From: Deltaproteobacteria bacterium
GTDB taxonomy: Bacteria; Desulfobacterota; DSM-4660; Desulfatiglandales; Desulfatiglandaceae
Reading direction: 5' to 3'
Assembly: GCA_019313765.1 (NCBI GenBank)
Contig: JAFDAP010000067.1
Coordinates: 1 to 7,686 of the forward strand
DNA: 7,686 nt
The translations under genes and the position numbers were made by a program. The notes below the pieces were generated by a model. The model was not told where the DNA came from and made no database searches. It worked only from the letters and a program-made list of their open reading frames with translations. The first letter of the stretch is position 1, and each line of letters opens with the position of its first letter. Below, piece by piece: positions 1 to 6,444 of this stretch.

Positions 1-1
1 C

Positions 2-109
2 AAAATCTCTGCGCTCGGGTCGGGAATGGATATCTTTACCTCTGATTTCTTGAGCACCGTGGAAAGACAATTCTTTAAAAAACAAAGGATCAGCAGGCTA
101 AGCAGATAG
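2..109 (+). CDS. tolQ: TolQ, C-terminal end only (partial)
   Basis: This is the last 35 codons of an open frame that enters from the left edge and ends at TAG 107-109. The visible tail reads G-M-D-I-F-T-S-D-F-L-S-T-V-E-R-Q-F-F and then a basic end. That matches the cytoplasmic C-terminal helix of TolQ proteins, which typically has a Met-Asp-x-Phe-x-x-(Asp/Glu)-Phe-Leu pattern. TolQ is the inner-membrane proton-channel subunit that works with TolR to energise TolA. No membrane segment lies within this fragment, so the call rests on the tail motif and on tolR starting 5 nt downstream. MotA/ExbB-family relatives share the fold, but the tolR-tolA-tolB context makes TolQ by far the most likely. 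Confidence 0.85.
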   Translation, partial: KISALGSGMDIFTSDFLSTVERQFFKKQRISRLSR

Positions 110-114
110 GACAT

Positions 115-516
115 ATGCAGGCCAACAATAACAAAAAATTCATGTCGGATATCAATGTCACGCCTTTTGTTGACGTGATGCTGGTTCTTCTTATTATTTT
201 CATGGTGACTGCGCCTATGATGATGCAGGGTGTGGAGGTCAATCTTCCCCAAACAACCACAAGGCTTATGAAGACCCGGGAAGACCCTTTGATATTAACG
301 GTTAACAAAAAAAGGGAAATTTACCTGGAAAACTACCGGATCAAGCTTGACGGCTTAGAGAAAAAGATCAAAAAGATATTTGAAAACCGTAGAGATAAGG
401 AAATACTGTTGCGGGCGGACAAGGATGTCCCTTACGGATTTGTCATCAAGGTCATTTCGAGGATCAAGAGGGCCGGGATTGATAAATTAGGAATGGTCAC
501 CGAACCTGTGGACTGA
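115..516 (+). CDS. tolR: TolR, Tol-Pal motor subunit (ExbD/TolR family)
   Basis: This 133-residue protein is about the usual TolR length (roughly 140). It has a short cytoplasmic N-terminus, one membrane helix at about residues 18-36 and a periplasmic domain. The family signature N-V-T-P-F-V-D-V-M-L-V-L-L-I-I-F-M-V is at residues 14-31. Asp20 sits where the essential membrane aspartate of TolR/ExbD lies, which takes part in proton flow with TolQ. The segment G-V-E-V-N-L-P at 39-45 is also typical. The ATG lies 5 nt after the tolQ stop, and an AGG overlapping that stop can serve as ribosome binding site. With TolQ it drives TolA using the proton motive force. ExbD is the alternative family name, but tolA and tolB downstream settle it as TolR. 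Confidence 0.95.
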   Translation: MQANNNKKFMSDINVTPFVDVMLVLLIIFMVTAPMMMQGVEVNLPQTTTRLMKTREDPLILTVNKKREIYLENYRIKLDGLEKKIKKIFENRRDKEILLRADKDVPYGFVIKVISRIKRAGIDKLGMVTEPVD

Positions 517-521
517 TTCTT

Positions 522-1346
522 ATGGAAGCCCTATTGGTTAAACCCAGTTCCAATAACCTGATGGACCCGAAATGGAATAGGATGCTTATCCTTTCCCTGT
601 TCCTTCATTTAGTGCTCTTTTCCACAATCCTGTTTGTTCCGGGTTCCATGCCCACACCGCGTATCAGAGGTACGGTTTATGAAGTGAACCTTGTGGAGGT
701 GCCGGCCCCGGCCCGGTCAAAGGCACAAACAAGCGCTAAGGCAAAGACGGGTAAAAGGCTGTCCGCTCCTAAAAAAACCACCCCGGCCAAACGTATTCGC
801 CAGGCTGAAAAGAAAAAAAAGCCGGTTGTCATCGCCAAAAGGACCCTGACGGCCAAAAAGAAAAAGACCAGGAAACCCAGTGTATCTCCATCCAGGCTTA
901 TAGACCGGGCCGTGTCTAAAATCGAAAGGAAGGTCAAGGCCGAAAAGAAAGACCCCATTGGTCAGGCCATTAACAGGATTGAGACGCGGGTAAAGATGGC
1001 CGGCGCGCAAGGGACTGTAGGGGGTCGGGCAACTGACGGGATTATTATTGCGCTTTACAAGCAGGAGGTGGAAGACTGGATCAAGAGCAACTGGTCCTAT
1101 GCGGTTGACCTTACAAGCCCTGAGAAGCAAAAGGACCTTAAGGCCGTTGTTGTTGTAAAGGTCAGAAGTAATGGAACGATACTGAAATCATGGTTTAAAG
1201 AGCGATCGAAAAGTGTGATTTATAATCAATCGGTTTTAAAAGCAGTTGAGCGGTCAGACCCCCTGCCCCCTTTCCCGGAAGGCTACAGAAGGACCTTTGA
1301 TGAATTTGAAATTAACTTCGATCTCAGTGACCTGGAGGAACAGTGA
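522..1346 (+). CDS. tolA: TolA-type energy transducer with TonB-like C-terminus
   Basis: This 274-residue protein is shorter than E. coli TolA (about 420). A single membrane helix lies at about residues 21-39. It carries Ser25-x3-His29, matching the first half of the SHLS motif through which TolA and TonB contact TolQ or ExbB. Residues 60-125 are rich in Lys, Ala and Pro, a periplasm-spanning stretch. Residues 126-158 hold two copies of a 19-residue unit (A-V-S-K-I-E-R-K-V-K and A-I-N-R-I-E-T-R-V-K). Residues 172-270 look like a TonB/TolA C-terminal domain, ending with the typical D-P-L-P-P-F-P-E-G-Y motif (246-255). The gap from tolR is 5 nt. No clear Shine-Dalgarno precedes ATG 522, and Met14 (561) is a possible alternative start. 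By sequence alone it could be called TonB; gene order favours TolA. Confidence 0.88.
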   Translation: MEALLVKPSSNNLMDPKWNRMLILSLFLHLVLFSTILFVPGSMPTPRIRGTVYEVNLVEVPAPARSKAQTSAKAKTGKRLSAPKKTTPAKRIRQAEKKKKPVVIAKRTLTAKKKKTRKPSVSPSRLIDRAVSKIERKVKAEKKDPIGQAINRIETRVKMAGAQGTVGGRATDGIIIALYKQEVEDWIKSNWSYAVDLTSPEKQKDLKAVVVVKVRSNGTILKSWFKERSKSVIYNQSVLKAVERSDPLPPFPEGYRRTFDEFEINFDLSDLEEQ

Positions 1347-1349
1347 TCC

Positions 1350-1354
1350 GGAGG
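1350..1354 (+). promoter_or_regulatory. Ribosome binding site that sets the tolB start
   Basis: GGAGG lies just after the tolA stop and 11 nt before ATG 1366. It supports that ATG over the in-frame starts at 1246 and 1300, which would place tolB deep inside tolA and add a tail before the signal peptide. Confidence 0.6.
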
Positions 1355-1365
1355 CTGCTATTTCC

Positions 1366-2706
1366 ATGGGTTTAAGGTTAAAGCTTTTCTTTGGCGCCAG
1401 GCGCGCCGGTTTTGCGTGTTGCCGGCTTTGCATCCTGTTTCTTGTCCTTTTTTTTATTCCCGGACAGAGTTTTGGGAGGATATATATAGATATCAATGCC
1501 CCTTCTGTTCGGAAATTCAAGATTGCCATCCCGGATTTTAAGTATTTGACCTCCCAAAATGAGCACCCGGACCTGATCACAAAGCTACCGGGGGTCGTAT
1601 CCAATGACCTTGATCTCAGCGGCTATTTCAGCCCTATGGATAAGGATGCCTTTCTGGAGAAAAAGGGCGCACCGCTTACCCTTGAAGGTATCCGTTTCAA
1701 GGACTGGACCGTTATCGGCGCGGACCTTCTTCTGAAGGGCGGTTATATCTGCATAGGCCGCAGCCTGGAAGTGGAGGTCCGGCTGTTTGATGTATTTCAG
1801 GGCCGGCAGGTTTTCGGGATGAGGGCCCTGGGAGATGTGGGCCGTTACCGTTACCTGATGCACAGGATTGGCAACCAGATCATCCGGATATTGACCGGTC
1901 ATGAGGGTATCTTTCTTACGAAACTGGCTTTTGTGGGAAAAGCTTCCGGCCACAAAGAAATATATGTATGCGACTATGATGGGCATAATGTGCGCCAAAT
2001 AACAGCGGACAAAAGCATTGCACTCTCACCCGCGTGGTCCCCTGATGGAGAAGAACTCACTTATAACTCTTACAAGGACGGCACAGGGCCCATGCTGTAT
2101 ATGAAGAATTTAGGCTCAGGCAGGGTTAAGCGACTCTCAGGCAGAAAGGGGTTGAACATTGGGGCCTGCTGGGCCCCTGATGCAAGCGAGGTGGCATTAA
2201 CCCTGAGTCTGAAAGGCAACCCTGATATATTTACTATTGATTTAAACGGTAAAATCAAAAAACGACTGACCGACCACTGGGGCATTGATGTTTCGCCCGC
2301 GTTTTCGCCGGACGGGAAGAAGATTGCGTTTGTCTCGAACCGATCCGGGTCCCCGCAGATTTACTTGCGCGATCTGATCCGGGGGACTGAGGAGAGGCTG
2401 ACCTTTGAAGGGAAATATAATACATCCCCTTCATGGTCCGGTTTGAACCGGATTGCCTTTGTGTCAATGGACCGCGGTCATTTTGATATTTACACGATGA
2501 GGGCCGACGGCGGTCAACTGAGAAGATTGACAGAGGACCAGGGTGATAATGAAGAACCCTGCTGGTCTCCGGATGGCAGGTACATCATGTTCAGTTCCAA
2601 CAGGGGAGGCCGTTATCATCTATATATTATGAACGCGAACGGCCAGAACCAGAGAAGGATTACTTTTTTGAAGGGAGATCAGACAGCCCCGTCCTGGGTA
2701 CGCTGA
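1366..2706 (+). CDS. tolB: TolB, periplasmic beta-propeller of the Tol-Pal system
   Basis: From ATG 1366 the protein has 446 residues, close to E. coli TolB (430). Residues 1-37 form a signal peptide: basic start, hydrophobic core at 21-32, and likely cleavage after Ser-Phe-Gly. The mature protein starts R-I-Y-I-D-I, comparable to the E. coli E-V-R-I-V-I strand. An N-terminal alpha/beta domain (about 38-180) is followed by a six-bladed propeller. PD40-type repeats begin at about 219, 263, 307, 352 and 396, with S-P-D-G in three of them (225, 314, 401) and A-P-D-A at 270. The strand at 185-206 and the final A-P-S-W-V-R probably close the ring. The fourth blade is short and lacks the P-D-G turn. 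TolB binds Pal and the TolA C-terminus in the periplasm. The gene begins 19 nt after tolA, suggesting joint transcription. Confidence 0.95.
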   Translation: MGLRLKLFFGARRAGFACCRLCILFLVLFFIPGQSFGRIYIDINAPSVRKFKIAIPDFKYLTSQNEHPDLITKLPGVVSNDLDLSGYFSPMDKDAFLEKKGAPLTLEGIRFKDWTVIGADLLLKGGYICIGRSLEVEVRLFDVFQGRQVFGMRALGDVGRYRYLMHRIGNQIIRILTGHEGIFLTKLAFVGKASGHKEIYVCDYDGHNVRQITADKSIALSPAWSPDGEELTYNSYKDGTGPMLYMKNLGSGRVKRLSGRKGLNIGACWAPDASEVALTLSLKGNPDIFTIDLNGKIKKRLTDHWGIDVSPAFSPDGKKIAFVSNRSGSPQIYLRDLIRGTEERLTFEGKYNTSPSWSGLNRIAFVSMDRGHFDIYTMRADGGQLRRLTEDQGDNEEPCWSPDGRYIMFSSNRGGRYHLYIMNANGQNQRRITFLKGDQTAPSWVR

Positions 2707-2760
2707 TGGTTCGTTTTCCGATGTTCGGGTAATGCTCAGGATTTTAGAAAAATGGTAACA

Positions 2761-2818
2761 CTTTTCAAAAAACCGCACCCTTGCAATGAAGTTGCAATAT
2801 CCCCGGATTTTTTAAAAG
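2761..2818 (+). terminator. Long bulged hairpin after tolB, possible terminator
   Basis: The arm 2761-2775 pairs with 2804-2818 over 14 bp, with single-base bulges at C2766 and A2807. Inside it, TTGCAA at 2781-2786 pairs with TTGCAA at 2792-2797 around a 5-nt loop. The right arm carries six T in a row (2808-2813), but these are part of the stem and not a free tail, so it is not a classic intrinsic terminator. Its place 55 nt after the tolB stop and just before a promoter suggests it ends or attenuates the tolQRAB transcript. It could also stabilise that transcript's 3' end. Confidence 0.45.
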
Positions 2819-2860
2819 GCTAAAATATTACGAAAAATAATGTAATTTGATGTTAAATGC

Positions 2861-2889
2861 TTGAAATAATGAAATGGAAGTGTTATAAA
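2861..2889 (+). promoter_or_regulatory. Predicted sigma70-type promoter for pal
   Basis: The -35 box TTGAAA (2861-2866) and the -10 box TATAAA (2884-2889) each match consensus at five of six positions and are separated by exactly 17 bp in A/T-rich DNA. Transcription would start near 2896. The position upstream of pal, in a gap far longer than the others in the cluster, fits a separate promoter for the abundant lipoprotein Pal. There is no experimental support. Confidence 0.55.
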
Positions 2890-3036
2890 ATTTTGATTAG
2901 CGGTCTACAGACATATTTTCTCTTGCAAAAAATGATGATTTCAGTGTAAATGGGCGTTACTGAATGATCTCTATTTTTTTTAAGATCAAATTCGTTGAAA
3001 CCCCAATTTTGTATATTTGGAATAAATTCAAGAATT

Positions 3037-3044
3037 GAGGAGGT
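3037..3044 (+). promoter_or_regulatory. Strong ribosome binding site for pal
   Basis: GAGGAGGT lies 9 nt before ATG 3054 and is close to a full anti-Shine-Dalgarno complement. It is the strongest such site in the window, in keeping with high expression of Pal. It favours ATG 3054 over the internal Met5. Confidence 0.8.
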
Positions 3045-3053
3045 AAAGGGAGC

Positions 3054-3629
3054 ATGAGAAAAAAAATGATCACTGGCTTAATAGCCCTGGCGTTTGTATG
3101 TTCGTCATTCTTGGTTATGGTATCTTGCGCAAAAAAGCAGGTCGGGGTTTCCGAAGGCGTTCAGCCAACCCCTGAAGCTAAGGCCACGGTTACCAAACCG
3201 GCAACAAAAGCCGACGATGACTACGCGAAAAGGGAAAAGGCGCGCCAGGCAAAGCTCAAGGCGCTCCGGGATGCTCAAATGGTTGCTAATTTCGAAGCTC
3301 AGAGCATCTACTTTGATTTCGACAAATCGGATCTGAAACCGGCGGCCAAGGCTACTTTGAAAAACAAAGCGGCCTGGCTTCGCGATCACGTTGCCTATGT
3401 GGTCCGTATTGACGGCCATTGCGACGAAAGAGGCACCGCCGAATACAACCTGGCCTTAGGTGAAAGAAGGGCACATGCTGCCAAGAAGTTCCTTATGGCC
3501 CTGGGAGTTTCCGAGCATCGTATGTCGGGCATCAGCTACGGCGAAGAGAAACCGGCTGATCCCGGACATAATGAAGGGGCCTGGGCCAAAAACAGGCGGG
3601 ATGAGTTTAATCTGGTCAAAAGATGGTAG
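3054..3629 (+). CDS. pal: Pal, peptidoglycan-associated outer-membrane lipoprotein
   Basis: This 191-residue protein has a lipoprotein signal at residues 1-24 and the acylated cysteine most likely at Cys25. The -3 position is Met, so the lipobox (M-V-S-C) is slightly off consensus. A Lys/Ala-rich linker (about 26-80) leads to an OmpA-like domain at about 84-191. That domain shows I-Y-F-D-F-D-K-S (85-92) and the Pal signature G-H-C-D-E-R-G-T-x-E-Y-N-L-A-L-G-E-R-R-A (121-140). Asp124 and Arg139 align with the pair that binds the diaminopimelate side chain in OmpA-like domains. N-R-R at 180-182 is also conserved. Pal anchors the outer membrane to peptidoglycan and binds TolB. The start is set by the ribosome binding site at 3037-3044. 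Confidence 0.96.
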   Translation: MRKKMITGLIALAFVCSSFLVMVSCAKKQVGVSEGVQPTPEAKATVTKPATKADDDYAKREKARQAKLKALRDAQMVANFEAQSIYFDFDKSDLKPAAKATLKNKAAWLRDHVAYVVRIDGHCDERGTAEYNLALGERRAHAAKKFLMALGVSEHRMSGISYGEEKPADPGHNEGAWAKNRRDEFNLVKRW

Positions 3630-3679
3630 ATTGATCTGATGCCGGCCTACTGAAGGCCCTTGGAGTTTGCGTGTTAACT

Positions 3680-3716
3680 AAATGAGCCGGCCTGGTTCTT
3701 AAAGGTCGGCTCATTT
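3680..3716 (+). terminator. 14-bp hairpin between pal and cpoB, probable terminator
   Basis: The arm 3680-3693 pairs with 3703-3716 over 14 bp (13 Watson-Crick and one G-U) around a 9-nt loop. The stem core is G/C-rich (GAGCCGGCC) and the right arm ends in ATTT, followed by GTTCC, so the T tract is weak. A smaller 5-bp stem, GGCCT/AGGCC (3644-3648 with 3654-3658), sits just upstream. Together they may give partial termination after pal, with read-through to cpoB. A 3'-end stabiliser is the alternative. Confidence 0.6.
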
Positions 3717-3733
3717 GTTCCATAGTTTGAGAA

Positions 3734-4612
3734 ATGACCATGTCTGCCTTTGATAAAAATATTGCGGTTAAACATTGCCTAATTCTTTTTTCCCTTCTGT
3801 TTCTTTCCTCGTGTGTCACAACCAAGGAAGATGTTTTATACCTGAATAATCAGATCGTGGCCCTTAATGCCAAGGTCAACAAAATGGACGAAAAAATATC
3901 CGGGGACCTTGATGCGATCCATGAAAACCAGGCTGAGTCTGTTGTCGAAACCGACAAGATCAAGGGAGAGATTCAGGATATTTCAGGCCGTGTGGCGGAT
4001 AACCGTGAACTGGTCAGGCGCGCAGTGGAAAGGGACACCACCGAACAGGATGCCATGAAGGCGACCGTGCATGACCTGAGCCGGCGTATTGCCGAACTGG
4101 AAACAAGGGTAAAGCAGATATACGAATATTTAGGACTCGAAGGAACGACCGGAGTGCCGGAAAAGGGCGCGTTAAAGCCTCCCCTGGCAGCTAAAGAACC
4201 TGCAAAGCAACTCCCGGTTGCCGAGAAAAATGACGTATTGTCTGACAAGGCGTTCTACGATAAAACGCTTACAACTTATAAAGAGGGGAAGTATGAGGAA
4301 GCGGTTACAGGTTTTAAAAATTTTATAAAAAAATATCGCAAATCGGACCTGGCCGACAATGCCCAGTTCTGGATCGGGGAATCCTACATGGCCCTGAAAC
4401 AGTATGAGCAGGCGATCCTGGCCTACCAGGGAGTGATAAAGAGATACCCCAAGGGAAACAAGGTGCCCAATGCAATGCTCAGGCAGGCACTGGCTTTTTA
4501 CGAAATAAAGGACAAGAAGAGTTCACGTATTCTGTTAAAAAGGATTATTAAAAAATATCCGGGTTCAAACGAAGCAAAAATCGCGAAAGCCAAGCTCAAA
4601 ACAATTAAGTAG
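3734..4612 (+). CDS. cpoB: CpoB (YbgF), Tol-Pal accessory protein with TPR repeats, as a lipoprotein
   Basis: This 292-residue protein has a signal peptide with a good lipobox, L-S-S-C, placing the acylated cysteine at Cys27. Val28 at +2 argues for the outer membrane. Residues 31-130 have a heptad-like pattern of hydrophobic and charged residues, fitting the trimerising coiled coil of the family. A Pro/Ala/Lys linker (about 138-168) follows. Three TPR-type repeats start near 172, 209 and 246, spaced 37 residues, with K-K-Y, K-R-Y-P and K-K-Y-P closing each. In E. coli CpoB links Tol function to penicillin-binding protein 1B and outer-membrane constriction, but is soluble in the periplasm. The position after pal is the usual one. 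Met3 (3740) is an alternative start; no strong ribosome binding site is seen. Confidence 0.92.
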   Translation: MTMSAFDKNIAVKHCLILFSLLFLSSCVTTKEDVLYLNNQIVALNAKVNKMDEKISGDLDAIHENQAESVVETDKIKGEIQDISGRVADNRELVRRAVERDTTEQDAMKATVHDLSRRIAELETRVKQIYEYLGLEGTTGVPEKGALKPPLAAKEPAKQLPVAEKNDVLSDKAFYDKTLTTYKEGKYEEAVTGFKNFIKKYRKSDLADNAQFWIGESYMALKQYEQAILAYQGVIKRYPKGNKVPNAMLRQALAFYEIKDKKSSRILLKRIIKKYPGSNEAKIAKAKLKTIK

Positions 4613-4689
4613 AGATGGAGTGGAAAGGATAGGAATCTGGTAGACGATTACATGTTTAACTCCGATTTTAAATATCCCACCGTAAAGAA

Positions 4690-6444
4690 GTGACCCATCA
4701 ATCTTCACAGGAACACGCAATTCTCAAGTTAATAAGAACCAGTGAACATACAACAATGACCGTACTGGCTGTTATTGTCGGCCTGGCAGGCGGTCTTGGA
4801 GCGGTTGGTTTTCGCTATCTTATAGACTTTTTTCAGTCGATTTGTTACGGGGCCGGCGGAAATCTGCTGGGCCTGGCCCAGGCGATCCCATGGTATCTTA
4901 AGGTATGGGTCCCGGCCGCGGGCGGGTTGGTGGTGGGCCCCCTTGTATATTTTTTGGCCAGGGAGGCCAAAGGGCACGGTGTCCCGGAAGTCATGGAGGC
5001 CGTTGCCCTGAGAAGCGGGATAATAAGAAAACGGATCGTCCTCATAAAGTCTTTAGCGTCTGCCATCTGCATCGGTACCGGGGGTTCTGTCGGAAGGGAG
5101 GGCCCGATTGTTCAAATCGGTTCTGCCATTGGATCGACCATAGGGCAGGTACTCAGGATATCAGGCGACCGGATCAGGACCTTAGTCGGTTGCGGCGCAG
5201 CGGCCGGTATTGCAGCGACCTTTAATGCCCCTATAGCCGGGTCAATGTTTGCCCTTGAGGTCATATTGGGCGATTTCGGCTTAGCCACATTCAGTCCTAT
5301 TGTCATCTCCTCGGTGGTTGCCACGGCCATTTCCCGGTATTTCCTCGGAGATGTCCCTGCATTCATAGTTCCTGCCTATGAGCTGATCAGCGCCTGGGAA
5401 CTCCCCCTGTATGTTATTTTGGGGCTTTTCTGTGCCATGGTTGCCGTGACCTTTACTACCGTGCTTTATCGGTTTGAAGATTTCTTTGACGGCATGAAAT
5501 TCCCCGAATATCTTAAGGCTGTCCTGGGTGGGTTGATTTTAGGTTTAATGGGACTCCTTTTGCCCCATATCTTAGGTGTAGGTTACGGCGCTATAGATCT
5601 TGCTCTTATGCAGGAGGTTTCCTGGTGGCTATTGTTTCTCTTGATGGTGACTAAAATCTTAGCCACATCCATTACCATCGGGTCCGGGGGTTCAGGTGGC
5701 ATTTTTGCCCCTTCGCTTTTCATGGGGGCCATGGCGGGCGGTTTTTTCGGAACCGCGGCCCATGCTGTCTTTCCCGGAGTGACGGCCACTTCCGGTGCCT
5801 ACAGCATTGTGGGCATGGGGGCGGTTGTGAGCGGAACCACACATGGCCCTTTAAGTGCCATATTGATTCTCTTTGAGATGACCGGTGACTACAAGATTAT
5901 TCTTCCACTTATGATTGCATGCATTATTTGTTCTTTAGCGAGCGGCCAGTTATTGAAGGACTCCATTTATACCCTAAAACTGGCGCGAAGGGGAGTAAAC
6001 ATCAGGGAAGGAAAAGAGGTCAATGTCTTAAAATCAATACCTGTAAAAGATGTGATGAATCCGGAGGCAGAGACCATACCGGAGAATTTAAACTTAGGAA
6101 GATTGGCCGAAAAGATATCAAAGAGTAAATATAACAGCTTCCCTGTTGTGGATGAAGAAGGCAAGCTGACAGGGATTCTTTCGTTTCTTGATTATCATGA
6201 TGCTGCCTTTGATGAGCATTTGAAAGACCTGGTGGTGGCCAAAGAGCTTGCCACCCAGGAGGTGATTACCATATCACTTGACGATAACCTCTATAATGCC
6301 TTGGAAAAAATTACTTCAAAGGATTTTTCCATCCTGCCTGTAGTATCCCCGGAAGATTCATCAAAATTATTGGGCATTTTGACCCGCAGAGACATCATTG
6401 GTGCGTATAACAAGGCCGTGATCAAGAAATCCCTTCTCAAGTGA
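4690..6444 (+). CDS. ClC-family anion channel or transporter with two CBS domains
   Basis: This is a 584-residue membrane protein. A ClC core of about ten or more hydrophobic segments runs from about 24 to 425. The four selectivity elements are visible: G-H-G-V-P (95-99), G-R-E-G-P (135-139, with Glu137 at the gating-glutamate position), G-I-F-A-P (337-341) and Tyr427, which aligns with Tyr445 of E. coli ClC-ec1. In the first element His96 replaces the usual Ser. After F-N-A-P-I-A-G (178-184), Glu190 is kept, but Val191 stands where ClC-ec1 has the internal proton glutamate Glu203. Two CBS domains, at about 448-505 and 520-575, suggest nucleotide control from the cytoplasm. The start is GTG with no clear ribosome binding site. 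It is chosen because a stop lies in frame at 4669 and L-K-L-I-R-T-S-E at 12-19 looks like family sequence. No functional link to Tol-Pal is evident. Confidence 0.93.
   Translation: MTHQSSQEHAILKLIRTSEHTTMTVLAVIVGLAGGLGAVGFRYLIDFFQSICYGAGGNLLGLAQAIPWYLKVWVPAAGGLVVGPLVYFLAREAKGHGVPEVMEAVALRSGIIRKRIVLIKSLASAICIGTGGSVGREGPIVQIGSAIGSTIGQVLRISGDRIRTLVGCGAAAGIAATFNAPIAGSMFALEVILGDFGLATFSPIVISSVVATAISRYFLGDVPAFIVPAYELISAWELPLYVILGLFCAMVAVTFTTVLYRFEDFFDGMKFPEYLKAVLGGLILGLMGLLLPHILGVGYGAIDLALMQEVSWWLLFLLMVTKILATSITIGSGGSGGIFAPSLFMGAMAGGFFGTAAHAVFPGVTATSGAYSIVGMGAVVSGTTHGPLSAILILFEMTGDYKIILPLMIACIICSLASGQLLKDSIYTLKLARRGVNIREGKEVNVLKSIPVKDVMNPEAETIPENLNLGRLAEKISKSKYNSFPVVDEEGKLTGILSFLDYHDAAFDEHLKDLVVAKELATQEVITISLDDNLYNALEKITSKDFSILPVVSPEDSSKLLGILTRRDIIGAYNKAVIKKSLLK

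Larger units (their letters stand above)
2707..3053. other. A/T-rich regulatory gap between tolB and pal
   Basis: This 347-bp stretch has no credible gene on either strand. From left to right it holds a bulged hairpin (2761-2818), a sigma70-type promoter (2861-2889), a 6-bp stem TGATCT/AGATCA (2965-2970 with 2983-2988, loop of 12 rich in T), and the pal ribosome binding site (3037-3044). It is much more A/T-rich than the genes on both sides. A start near 2896 would give pal a leader of about 158 nt. Confidence 0.7.

Noticed and set aside
677..1130. Two overlapping minus-strand open frames opposite tolA
   Set aside because: They are mirror images of the Lys-rich TolA coding sequence, giving Phe/Leu-rich low-complexity translations with no domain or ribosome binding site.
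1246..1365. N-terminal extension of the tolB frame back to ATG 1246
   Set aside because: It lies wholly or largely within the conserved TolA C-terminal domain, and the added 40 residues would precede a clear signal peptide. GGAGG before ATG 1366 gives the natural start.
1585..1998. Minus-strand frame of 137 codons opposite tolB
   Set aside because: It has no family resemblance and lies over the conserved TolB N-terminal domain; it is a shadow frame.
2995..3026. Second possible pal promoter beginning with TTGAAA at 2995
   Set aside because: No -10-like box falls at 16-18 bp spacing; the TATATT at 3012 is too close and AATAAA at 3021 too far.
4648..4674. Weak promoter-like boxes before the ClC gene (TTACAT and TAAATA)
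   Set aside because: Spacing is only 15 bp and both boxes match poorly, so I could not support it.
4905..5225. Second plus-strand frame of 106 codons within the ClC gene
   Set aside because: It sits out of frame over a strongly conserved ClC core and its translation is Gly/Arg/Cys-rich with no recognisable domain.
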